A stretch of DNA of 20,675 nucleotides, taken from assembly GCA_003643975.1 (NCBI GenBank), contig QNAR01000010.1, forward strand, positions 1 through 20,675, given 5' to 3'. The stretch is from Thermotogae bacterium (GTDB lineage Bacteria > Thermotogota > Thermotogae > Petrotogales > Kosmotogaceae). Shown here piece by piece: positions 14,297 to 20,675 of the stretch. Both the position numbers and the translations under genes were made by a program. Each line of letters opens with the position of its first letter. Position 1 is the first letter of the stretch. The notes below the pieces were generated by a model. The model saw nothing but the letters and a program-made list of their open reading frames with translations. It had not been told where the DNA came from and did no database searches.

Positions 14297-14321
14297 GAAA
14301 ACCCGGCTCATATGAGCCGGG
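14297..14321 (-). terminator. Riboswitch-controlled terminator of xpt
   Basis: A perfect 20-nt palindrome (14302-14321) folds into CCCGGCTC/GAGCCGGG with an ATAT loop, followed by TTTT. It ends just before the xpt ribosome binding site. Its 5' arm (14311-14323 region) can instead pair with the 3' strand of the aptamer P1 plus GGGAC (14334-14345), giving about 12 bp with one bulged G. That antiterminator and the terminator cannot form together. Confidence 0.88.
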
Positions 14322-14338
14322 ACAAAAAGTAAAGTCCC

Positions 14339-14406
14339 GCTCATAGCCAGGCAATTTACGGTTGCCGGTAGAAACTCACAGGCCATATTCCTGTGATTAT
14401 ATGAGC
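14339..14406 (-). ncRNA. Purine riboswitch aptamer (guanine class) in the xpt leader
   Basis: The minus strand carries the purine aptamer core. P1 is GCTCATA/TATGAGC, J1/2 is TATAATC, P2 is ACAGG/CCTGT, L2 is AATATGG, J2/3 is AGTTTCTACC, P3 is GGCAA/TTGCC, and L3 is CCGTAAA. J3/1 ends in CTATGAG. The base at the position that separates guanine from adenine sensors (74 in the B. subtilis xpt numbering) is C, so guanine, hypoxanthine or xanthine is the expected ligand. Ligand binding would hold P1 closed, free the terminator and turn xpt off. Two oddities are an unpaired T at the foot of P3 and G instead of A just before the specificity C. Confidence 0.93.
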
Positions 14407-14704
14407 CGGAAAGAATTTTATTTGATAAGATGCTATCATGCTTCAAAGGATAAATCAACAGACTTTATTCGCTAAACGCCTTCCTATTTTTTAGCATGGC
14501 TCTGAGTTATTCTCTGATCTCTAGACACGTGTTTCTCCTTGGTTTTGCACGCTTGAGTTCCGTTATTGTAGAGGAAGATGAGAGCTACTCTCTTTTTTTC
14601 TGTCAAGGTACTTTTGAAACCTTTACCTTACCGACATAGTCTGTGATAACTACCATATCAGTTTAATGTATAATTTATAGAATATTCTTGAAAGGATTGA
14701 ATGC
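14407..14704. other. Intergenic region between the xpt riboswitch and the helicase gene
   Basis: No supported gene lies in this region. On the minus strand it must contain the xpt promoter; TTGATT, then 17 nt, then TAGCAT (about 14431-14459) is a weak candidate. On the plus strand a short hairpin GAGAG-CTA-CTCTC followed by seven T (14580-14599) looks like a weak terminator or attenuator. TATAAT at 14669-14674 is the likely helicase -10. A 47-codon plus-strand ORF (14496-14639) has no ribosome binding site and no family resemblance that I can see. Confidence 0.5.
14669..14674 (+). promoter_or_regulatory. Probable -10 element for the DEAD-box helicase gene
   Basis: A perfect TATAAT hexamer lies 30 nt before the helicase ATG. 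No good -35 is seen at normal spacing. The resulting leader would be about 24 nt, without the long cold-shock-type leader some helicase genes have. Confidence 0.55.
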
Positions 14705-16261
14705 ATGAACAAAAATTTCACCGAAATGGGGTTATCCCCCAAAACGCTTAAAGCAATTGAAAAAATGGGCTTCACCCAACCTACTCCGATACAGTCTTCA
14801 GCGATTCCCACCATTCTCAAAGGCAAAGACATCATAGGACAGGCCCACACCGGAACAGGGAAGACAGCGACTTTCGCCATTCCCATGCTCGAACAGTTAG
14901 ATTTCTCTTCCAAGCGCGTTCAGGCACTTGTTTTGTGTCCAACCAGAGAACTAGCAGTTCAGGTTACCAGAGAGATAAGCGCCCTTGGAGTCAACCGAAG
15001 TGAACTGAGCGCAATAACCGTGTATGGCGGGCAACCAATTGAAAGGCAAATCCGAGCTTTGAAAAAGGGTGTTCAAATTGTCGTTGGAACTCCCGGCAGG
15101 CTTATGGACCATATGCGCCGTGGAACACTCAAGCTGGACAGTGTCAACTATGTGGTGTTAGATGAGGCCGATGAAATGCTAAACATGGGATTTCTTGAAG
15201 ACATTGAATACATTTTGGGCGAGATTAATACTGACAGACAAACCGTTCTCTTCTCGGCAACAATGCCTAGACCAATTGTGGCATTGGCACGAAAATTCCA
15301 AAAAGATCCTGAACTCATAAGGGTGGTTGAAAGGGTTTTAACTGTTCCCACCATTGAGCAATATTATCTCGAAGTCAAAGAATCTAGTAAGACAAATGTG
15401 CTTTCACGTCTTATCGATTACTACAATCTGGGGCTTTCCCTCGTTTTTTGCAACACTAAAAAGAAGGTCGATGAGCTTGTTTTAAAGCTTCAGGAAATGA
15501 ATTATTCAGCCGATGGCCTCCATGGAGACATGAGCCAGTCCCTCAGGGACAGAGTGATGAAAAGCTTCAGGAACGGATCGATCAAGATTCTCGTTGCTAC
15601 CGATGTCGCTGCACGTGGTATCGATGTAGACAACATAGACGCGGTGTTCAATTACGACGTTCCAGATGATGAAGAATATTACGTACACAGAATTGGCAGA
15701 ACAGGCAGAGCAGGAAAAACAGGCATGGCCTTTAGTTTTGCTTACGGACGATCACTTCATAGGCTAAGAGAGATTGAGCGTTATACAAAAATCAAAATCA
15801 ATAAAATGAACATCCCGAGTTCAAGAGATATCAAGGCTAAAAAGGCTGAAGCTTTCATCGAAGAAATTGGCAGTATTCTGGAACAAGGAAATCTGGGAGA
15901 CTATGTTCCCGCAGTTGAAACACTCATCAACCGTGGTTACACCTCCTTGGAAATAGCTGCTGCATTGATAAAATTGAATCTCTTCCAAAGTGGTGGTCAG
16001 CAAGAGTTGGAATCACCTCAGGATCGCAAAATGGTAAAACTCGTTGTAAATGCCGGTAAAAAGCACAATATAAGAGCCAGAGACCTTGTTGGTGCTATTA
16101 CTGGAGAAGCAGGTATTTCCGGAGATAGAATAGGGGCTATCAAGCTTCTGGATAAACGCAGCTATGTTGAAATTGAACAGAAATACGTTGAACTCGTTAT
16201 TGAGTCTTTGAATCACAGTAAGGTCAAAGGAAACAGGGTTTCTGTTCAGAGGGCAAGCTAA
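14705..16261 (+). CDS. DEAD-box ATP-dependent RNA helicase with DbpA-like RNA-binding domain
   Basis: This enzyme unwinds short RNA duplexes, in ribosome assembly, mRNA turnover or cold adaptation. All helicase motifs are present in the 518 aa: Q motif FTQPTPIQ (23-30), Walker A AHTGTGKT (47-54), PTREL (79-83), TPGR (129-132), DEAD (153-156), SAT (184-186), FCNT in motif IV, ATDVAARGID (298-307) and HRIGRTGR (328-335). A linker of about 80 residues follows. Residues about 443-516 resemble the DbpA/CsdA-type RNA-binding domain (KLVVNAGKKHNIRARDLVGA). This architecture is shared by CsdA/DeaD, CshA and DbpA relatives, so I give no symbol. AAAGGA lies 8 nt before the ATG. The stop codon overlaps the convergent diguanylate cyclase gene by 4 nt. 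Confidence 0.95.
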   Translation: MNKNFTEMGLSPKTLKAIEKMGFTQPTPIQSSAIPTILKGKDIIGQAHTGTGKTATFAIPMLEQLDFSSKRVQALVLCPTRELAVQVTREISALGVNRSELSAITVYGGQPIERQIRALKKGVQIVVGTPGRLMDHMRRGTLKLDSVNYVVLDEADEMLNMGFLEDIEYILGEINTDRQTVLFSATMPRPIVALARKFQKDPELIRVVERVLTVPTIEQYYLEVKESSKTNVLSRLIDYYNLGLSLVFCNTKKKVDELVLKLQEMNYSADGLHGDMSQSLRDRVMKSFRNGSIKILVATDVAARGIDVDNIDAVFNYDVPDDEEYYVHRIGRTGRAGKTGMAFSFAYGRSLHRLREIERYTKIKINKMNIPSSRDIKAKKAEAFIEEIGSILEQGNLGDYVPAVETLINRGYTSLEIAAALIKLNLFQSGGQQELESPQDRKMVKLVVNAGKKHNIRARDLVGAITGEAGISGDRIGAIKLLDKRSYVEIEQKYVELVIESLNHSKVKGNRVSVQRAS

Positions 16262-18111
16262 GCTTCATCTGAAGCCTTTGTTTTCTGCAACTGAACCTTG
16301 AAAAGTCTTTTGTTTTCATACATGTTTTTTTCCGCTTCCCGAAGTATCTGCTGGATATCTTCATCGGGAAGCGTTTTTGTTGCTGTGCCGGCTGCTACGG
16401 ATACCTGAACTGGGAAGTGATTGATCTTTGTCAATTTCATCTCTATTCTCTTAACGATTTCTTTTGCCTTTTCCCGTTCTGTTTTGATGAGTAGAATCAC
16501 AAATTCGTCCCCGCCCCAGCGAACCACGAGGTCCTCATGTCGGCAGGATTCTTTGATGGCTTTTGCTATTTCTTCGAGATAATTATCACCGGTAAAATGT
16601 CCATACGTATCATTTACGGTTTTAAGCATATTTACATCTATAAAAATGATACTTATGGGCAAATTCCTCTCTGTATCAAGTCGGTTGAGCTCTTCCTCCA
16701 AAAAGGCTCGGTTATACAACCCCGTAAGACTATCATGAAAAGCAAGATAGCGCTCTCTTTTTTGAACCCTTATTCTGCGTATCGCCTCAGCTGCATGAAG
16801 TGCTAATAGCTCAGCCATTCTTACGTCATATTTTGTAAACGCAGAAGGTTTATAAGATATGGTTTGAAAAATACCGTATTCACCGATCGGAACACTTATG
16901 GCTGATTTGATTTTATCGTTTACAGGCCTGGCTTCAGGAGTGCTTTTGATATCATCTATCATGATAGTTTTACTAGTTAAAAGGGTTTTGCCCGCTATAC
17001 CTTTATCTTTAGGTGCCCGCAAAGGGCAGTCTATTTCTGGAGATTTTCTTTTTACCACTAACTCTTCGCCTTCCAGGATATCTAAGCTGTAAACATCAAA
17101 GCTGAGAATGCTTCTTGCCGCGTTGACAATAAGGTCATAAACTTCTTCCTCCGTTTTGCACTTTTCCATTTGCAGGGCAATATCATGAAGTCTTTCCGCT
17201 TTTTCCTTTAAAATGCGGTTTTCTTTGAGCTTTTCATTCAAATCCAATGTTCTTTGCTTTACCATTTTTTTCAGGAACCAGCTCCAAAAGAGGATTAGCA
17301 ATGTGACCAAAGCAAGGATGGCAAATGCATAGTATAGGATTTTCACAATTCTTCCACCGTAAACAGCTTTCCAATCTAATGGTCCAAACCATTTTTCATA
17401 AAGTTTATTATATTCGCCATTTTTAATCAGCAAAAGCAACCCTTTGTTGAGTTTGTTCAAAAGAGCTACATTATCCTTTTGTACAGCAAAAGCATAATCC
17501 CGTTCGTAAATAACCCAGTCAGAAAAAGCGAGATTTTTTAAGTTATATTCTTTTATCAGATATAGGGCCTGATACTTGCCAAAAATGCCATAATATCCAA
17601 CACCTTTTGAAAGGAGTTTCAACCCTTCAAGAGGAGCCTCAACGGTGATGATCTGGTCTGTAATATGTTTTTCGAGAAGGTAATCATGCATTACCCCACC
17701 TCGTTGAACAACAATGGCTTTATTGTGAAGATCGGATTCTGAATCGGGTTTTTTGGTGCCTTTTCGAAAGAATAGCGTCATATAGAGGGTGTTATGCGGA
17801 ACAGAAAAATCGAATTGCTCTGCTCTCTGGGGTGTTACAGCCATTCCAAGAAGCCCATCAAGCTTTCCATCATCAAAATCAGAACGGATTTTCCCCCATT
17901 CGTCTAAACGTATTTCAATCTCGAGCCCTGTAACCTTTGCTATTGCTCTGGCAAGCTCTACATTGAATCCTGTGATATTTCCAGATTCATCTATGTACTC
18001 ATAAGGAGGATAATTGCTGTCGCCACCGAATAGAAGATTTCCTGCAAAGATGTTCAAAGCGTATAATAAAAAAAGAAAGACAGTAAGAAAAAGTTTTCTC
18101 CCTGAACCCAT
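16258..18111 (-). CDS. Diguanylate cyclase with periplasmic solute-binding sensor, GAF and GGDEF domains
   Basis: This sensor enzyme should make cyclic di-GMP from two GTP. The 617 aa read in order: signal peptide (1-23); a type 3 (amino-acid-type) periplasmic solute-binding domain at 26-243 (GDSNYPPYEYI, LDGLLGMAVTPQRAEQFDFS); a membrane span at about 257-279; and a coiled coil at about 283-312. A GAF domain follows at about 310-445, then GGDEF at about 455-607. The active site is the canonical GGDEF at 533-537. An inhibitory-site RxxD, RHED at 524-527, is correctly spaced, so product inhibition is expected. No EAL or HD-GYP domain is present. The ATG has an AGGAGG ribosome binding site. An extended -10 promoter lies just upstream, divergent from the aldo/keto reductase. 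Confidence 0.93.
   Translation of the reverse strand: MGSGRKLFLTVFLFLLYALNIFAGNLLFGGDSNYPPYEYIDESGNITGFNVELARAIAKVTGLEIEIRLDEWGKIRSDFDDGKLDGLLGMAVTPQRAEQFDFSVPHNTLYMTLFFRKGTKKPDSESDLHNKAIVVQRGGVMHDYLLEKHITDQIITVEAPLEGLKLLSKGVGYYGIFGKYQALYLIKEYNLKNLAFSDWVIYERDYAFAVQKDNVALLNKLNKGLLLLIKNGEYNKLYEKWFGPLDWKAVYGGRIVKILYYAFAILALVTLLILFWSWFLKKMVKQRTLDLNEKLKENRILKEKAERLHDIALQMEKCKTEEEVYDLIVNAARSILSFDVYSLDILEGEELVVKRKSPEIDCPLRAPKDKGIAGKTLLTSKTIMIDDIKSTPEARPVNDKIKSAISVPIGEYGIFQTISYKPSAFTKYDVRMAELLALHAAEAIRRIRVQKRERYLAFHDSLTGLYNRAFLEEELNRLDTERNLPISIIFIDVNMLKTVNDTYGHFTGDNYLEEIAKAIKESCRHEDLVVRWGGDEFVILLIKTEREKAKEIVKRIEMKLTKINHFPVQVSVAAGTATKTLPDEDIQQILREAEKNMYENKRLFKVQLQKTKASDEA
16262..16285 (+). terminator. 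Possible terminator for the helicase, inside the cyclase 3' end
   Basis: GCTTC-ATCT-GAAGC (5 bp, 4-nt loop) followed by CTTTGTTTTC starts right after the helicase stop codon. It lies within the last codons of the convergent cyclase gene. The stem is short, so termination may be partial. Confidence 0.4.
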
Positions 18112-18131
18112 ATTTGCCTCCTGTTAAATTG

Positions 18132-18140
18132 ATTATATCA
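18132..18140 (-). promoter_or_regulatory. Extended -10 promoter (TGATATAAT) of the cyclase gene
   Basis: TGATATAAT lies about 10 nt before the AGGAGG ribosome binding site, giving a leader under 20 nt. The expected -35 window (about TCATTT) is poor. Confidence 0.55.
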
Positions 18141-18178
18141 CTCTAATTTAGAATAAATGAAATGGGGGTAGAATTGAT

Positions 18179-19306
18179 ATGCTTTACAGAGAAATATGCA
18201 AAGCGAGAGAAAAAGTTTCCATACTGGGCTTTGGATGTATGCGCTTCCCTACTGTTGATGGAAAAATTGACAGGAAAAAGGCTTCTGAAATGCTTTCTTA
18301 TGCCATTGAACATGGCGTTAATTATCTCGATACTGCTTATCCTTATCATAACGGGGAAAGTGAACCTTTCATTGGGGAATTCCTGAAAAAAACCGGATAC
18401 AGGAAGAAGATATTTCTGGCAACAAAACTTCCAACCTGGCTTGTTAAAACAAGAGAAGATATGGATAGATACCTGAATGAACAGCTTCAAAGGCTTAAAA
18501 CAGACTACATCGATTTTTACCTGCTACACGCTCTTGACAAAAACAAATGGGAAAATATGAAAAAACTCGGCTTTGACACTTTTCTCAACCAAGCGCTTTC
18601 AGAAGGAAAAATCAGGCATGCGGGTTTCTCTTTTCATGACAACGTAGAGGTTTTTAAGGAAATCATTGACGGTTATGACTGGGATTTATGCCAGATCCAG
18701 TACAATTACCTTGACACCGATTACCAAGCGGGACAGGAAGGCCTGAATTACGCTGCAAAGAAAGGCATAAGTGTGGTGATCATGGAACCCCTGAGAGGTG
18801 GAAAACTCGCAAATAATGTACCTAAGGAAGCACTGAAGTTGCTAAATACTCTGGGAAGGACAGCGGCATATTGGGCTCTCAGATGGGTCTGGAATCATCC
18901 TGAAGTTTCTTTGCTTCTCAGTGGAATGTCAACTCTGGAACAAGTTATAGAGAACATCAAAACGGCAGATGATGGGAAAGAAAATTCTTTTGAAGAGGCA
19001 GAGATAGAAATAATTGACAGAGTCAGAAAAATCTTTCTGGACAGGATCAAGATCAATTGTACCGCATGCGAATACTGCCTTCCATGTCCAAATGGTGTAA
19101 ATATTCCCTACGCCTTTCAGCAATATAACAATGCATTTATGTTCGACGACCTAAAAGGGGCTAAGTGGGCTTATATGAACTTTTCAAAACCCGAACAGAG
19201 GGCTTCAAACTGTGTCGAATGTGGTACTTGTGAACCGAAGTGCCCTCAGAACCTCCCGATAATTTCCCTCTTGAAGGAGGTTGCCGCTGTTCTTGAAACC
19301 GACTGA
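18179..19306 (+). CDS. Aldo/keto reductase with C-terminal iron-sulfur domain (COG1453 type)
   Basis: A 375-aa predicted oxidoreductase: an AKR TIM barrel followed by a ferredoxin-like tail. The catalytic tetrad can be placed as Asp51 and Tyr56 (DTAYPYHNGESE), Lys83 (ATKLP) and His117 (YLLHALD). The C-terminal 80 residues hold eight cysteines in two clusters: C294, C297, C300, C303 and C345, C348, C351, C355. These could ligate one or two [4Fe-4S] centres. The substrate is unknown, and electrons may come from ferredoxin as well as NAD(P)H. The ATG at 18179 follows GGGGGTAG at 8 nt. It is divergent from the cyclase gene and ends 5 nt before the convergent phosphofructokinase gene. Confidence 0.9.
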   Translation: MLYREICKAREKVSILGFGCMRFPTVDGKIDRKKASEMLSYAIEHGVNYLDTAYPYHNGESEPFIGEFLKKTGYRKKIFLATKLPTWLVKTREDMDRYLNEQLQRLKTDYIDFYLLHALDKNKWENMKKLGFDTFLNQALSEGKIRHAGFSFHDNVEVFKEIIDGYDWDLCQIQYNYLDTDYQAGQEGLNYAAKKGISVVIMEPLRGGKLANNVPKEALKLLNTLGRTAAYWALRWVWNHPEVSLLLSGMSTLEQVIENIKTADDGKENSFEEAEIEIIDRVRKIFLDRIKINCTACEYCLPCPNGVNIPYAFQQYNNAFMFDDLKGAKWAYMNFSKPEQRASNCVECGTCEPKCPQNLPIISLLKEVAAVLETD

Positions 19307-19311
19307 AGAAT

Positions 19312-20550
19312 TCAGCCCTTCAGCTTCTTTTCAATGGGAACTTTTTTCAATCTTGCGTAAAGGGGAATCCCTCTCATATAGTTAACCGGGGCTTCCCCTT
19401 CAATTAAAGGTCTGGCATATTCTACAAACGCTGATGTCACGCTAAAGCCGTCATATGAAATGAATTCTCCCGGAAGGTATTTCACTGCAGAAGCGACACC
19501 GGCAAGTTCGACAGGTTCGTAATGCCTTAAATAAGGAGAATCATTATCCCTTATAATGGAAACCATAATATCGCTCAAACCATCCATGATAGCAAACTTA
19601 ACCGCCGCTGCTCCGACCTCTATGGCTTCCTGCCAGTCTGTGAGACTTGCGACATGCCTTGAAGATCTCTGAAGGTAATCCGGTAAAGCAGTGTGAACTT
19701 TCCTGCCAAGGTGCTGGCGAATTAACTTCTGAAGATATATGCCTATCTTGCCAAGTTGAACATTGCCAAAGGCATCGAGATAATCTTCGGTGGAGATGTA
19801 GTTTCCTTCAGAATCCTTCAATGCTTCAGCAGCGACTATGCTACAGTAACCATCTCTTGCTATGACTTCTTCAACCTTGGAGAGGAACTTTTCTTCGTCG
19901 AAGGGAACCTCGGGAAGAAGGAAAATCTGAGGGCCACGTTCCCCGTTCATATTTGCAAGAGCTCCTGAAGCGGCAAGCCAGCCCGCATAGCGCCCCATTG
20001 ATTCAAGAATGAAAACCTGAGTTGAATCAGTATGCATCGATTCCAGATCTCTGGTTGCTTCGAGAATTGAAATGGCTGTGAACTTTGCCGCTGAACCATA
20101 CCCCGGGCAATGGTCCGTGTGCATCAGGTCATTATCCACGGTTTTGGGAATACCGATGGCTTTAAGATCATATCCAAGCTCTTTTGCCTTTATCGCTATT
20201 TGGTGAACTGTTTCCATAGAATCGTTGCCACCGTTGTAAAGAAAATATCCAATATTATGTGCTTCAAATATCTCAAAAAGCCTTTTGAACTCTTCTTCAG
20301 TCTTCAGCTTCTTTCTGCAAGAACCAAATATGGCTCCCGGAGTGTATGCTATTCTCTCGATTTCATCCTTAGATTCCCTGGTCAAATCAAAAAGCTTTTC
20401 CTTCAAAATACCGCTAATCCCATTCATTCCAGCATAAACTTTTTCAATTTCGGGGTTATTTAGGGCTGCTACAATCGCCCCATAAGCAGAAGCATTTATT
20501 ACCGATGTAACCCCGCCCGATTGCCCATATATCAAATTCTTTTTGTTCAT
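19312..20550 (-). CDS. Pyrophosphate-dependent 6-phosphofructokinase
   Basis: This glycolytic enzyme interconverts fructose 6-phosphate and fructose 1,6-bisphosphate. The 412-aa sequence points to pyrophosphate rather than ATP as donor. The block that reads PGTIDND in ATP enzymes is PKTVDND at 135-141, with the Lys typical of PPi enzymes. The phosphate-binding loop is GGND (107-110), not GGDG. MGRYAGWL is at 185-192. It belongs to the longer PPi-type group, unlike the classical 320-aa bacterial PfkA. The ATG lies behind GAGGGGG, and an extended -10 promoter is upstream. It is a single-gene unit convergent with the aldo/keto reductase. Donor specificity is inferred from these residues. Confidence 0.93.
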   Translation of the reverse strand: MNKKNLIYGQSGGVTSVINASAYGAIVAALNNPEIEKVYAGMNGISGILKEKLFDLTRESKDEIERIAYTPGAIFGSCRKKLKTEEEFKRLFEIFEAHNIGYFLYNGGNDSMETVHQIAIKAKELGYDLKAIGIPKTVDNDLMHTDHCPGYGSAAKFTAISILEATRDLESMHTDSTQVFILESMGRYAGWLAASGALANMNGERGPQIFLLPEVPFDEEKFLSKVEEVIARDGYCSIVAAEALKDSEGNYISTEDYLDAFGNVQLGKIGIYLQKLIRQHLGRKVHTALPDYLQRSSRHVASLTDWQEAIEVGAAAVKFAIMDGLSDIMVSIIRDNDSPYLRHYEPVELAGVASAVKYLPGEFISYDGFSVTSAFVEYARPLIEGEAPVNYMRGIPLYARLKKVPIEKKLKG

Positions 20551-20581
20551 AAAGAAACCCCCTCATTCTTTGTTTTTGATG

Positions 20582-20590
20582 ATTATAGCA
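20582..20590 (-). promoter_or_regulatory. Extended -10 promoter (TGCTATAAT) of the phosphofructokinase gene
   Basis: TGCTATAAT lies 31 nt before the ATG, with no -35 at normal spacing (CTGACA is present but only 14 nt away). It is identical to the 9-nt element in front of the hydrolase-ylxQ-infB unit. Confidence 0.6.
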
Positions 20591-20636
20591 CAAAGCGAGG
20601 CTGTCAGCTGGTGAAGCGACGGTAAAAGCCGTTGTT

Positions 20637-20657
20637 GGTTGTGGGTTGTAGGTTGTG
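20637..20657 (+). repeat. Three tandem heptamers GGTTGTR
   Basis: GGTTGTG, GGTTGTA and GGTTGTG follow each other without gaps, preceded by a partial GTT unit at 20631-20636. The stretch lies upstream of the phosphofructokinase promoter, outside any supported gene. Confidence 0.75.
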
Positions 20658-20675
20658 CGCAAAACATGTTGGGTA

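Noticed and set aside
14496..14639. A 47-codon plus-strand ORF before the helicase, and a 14-codon minus-strand ORF (GTG behind AAGGAG, near 14530-14490).
   Set aside because: The first has no ribosome binding site. The second is too short to judge. Neither resembles a known family, and the region is better read as promoter and leader sequence.
15280..15300. TGGCAC-N5-TTCC inside the helicase gene as a sigma-54 promoter.
   Set aside because: The -12 part does not match TTGC, and the site is inside a well-conserved coding region with no gene start behind it.
20220..20245. GGND instead of GGDD in the phosphofructokinase phosphate-binding loop, as a possible loss of function.
   Set aside because: To my knowledge, GGND followed by SM is a normal variant of the longer PPi-type enzymes, and the PKTVDND and MGRYAGWL blocks are intact.
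1..20675. Phage, transposase, toxin-antitoxin, CRISPR, restriction-modification or defence genes.
   Set aside because: I looked for these on both strands and saw no matching motifs, repeats or att-like sites. All larger frames are accounted for by the genes listed.

Overview
The window looks like chromosomal DNA of a thermophilic or moderately thermophilic bacterium of the phylum Thermotogota, with a Kosmotoga/Mesotoga-type relative as the best guess. This is inferred from the protein style, the PPi-type phosphofructokinase, the A+T-leaning sequence, the strong GGAGGTGA-type ribosome binding sites and the secreted proteins. I could not run a database search, so the taxonomy is an inference. 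No IS element, phage gene, tRNA, rRNA or CRISPR array is visible.

Region 1 (1-7922) is read leftwards. A long operon starts at 7922: nnr (NAD(P)H-hydrate repair), rpoN (sigma-54), thiN (thiamine pyrophosphokinase), a YfcE/MJ0936-type phosphodiesterase and a lipoprotein esterase. The last four genes overlap or abut. The operon ends at a hairpin terminator near 2714-2739. A second unit follows: a UlaG-like metal-dependent hydrolase, a ylxQ/L7Ae-type RNA-binding protein and infB (IF-2, cut by the left edge). The ylxQ-like gene has no ATG, GTG or TTG at its conserved N-terminus. A perfectly placed Shine-Dalgarno points to an ATC start codon.

Region 2 (7956-11522) holds a rightward secreted protein of unknown function and a convergent secreted beta-propeller-like protein. 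A leftward operon of two unknown membrane proteins and a protein-L-isoaspartate methyltransferase (pcm) follows.

Region 3 (11784-13605) is a rightward tandem array of three paralogous small exported proteins. Each has a signal peptide, alternating hydrophobic strands and a C-terminal Gly-Tyr-x-Phe. This is the profile of small outer-membrane (toga) beta-barrels and is the least explained part of the window. A strong bidirectional terminator (13622-13651) closes it.

Region 4 (13684-20675) starts with xpt (xanthine phosphoribosyltransferase), read leftwards behind a purine riboswitch. The riboswitch has a clear terminator/antiterminator switch and an unusual J3/1 sequence. Next come a DEAD-box RNA helicase with a DbpA-like RNA-binding tail and, convergent to it with a 4-nt overlap, a diguanylate cyclase with a periplasmic solute-binding sensor and a GAF domain. 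The window ends with an iron-sulfur aldo/keto reductase convergent to a PPi-dependent phosphofructokinase. Several promoters share an extended -10 (TGNTATAAT) with no good -35.

Most of the window is housekeeping: translation, cofactor synthesis and repair, purine salvage and glycolysis. The parts most worth a second look are the ATC start, the riboswitch variant, the barrel-like paralogs and the unknown membrane pair upstream of pcm.
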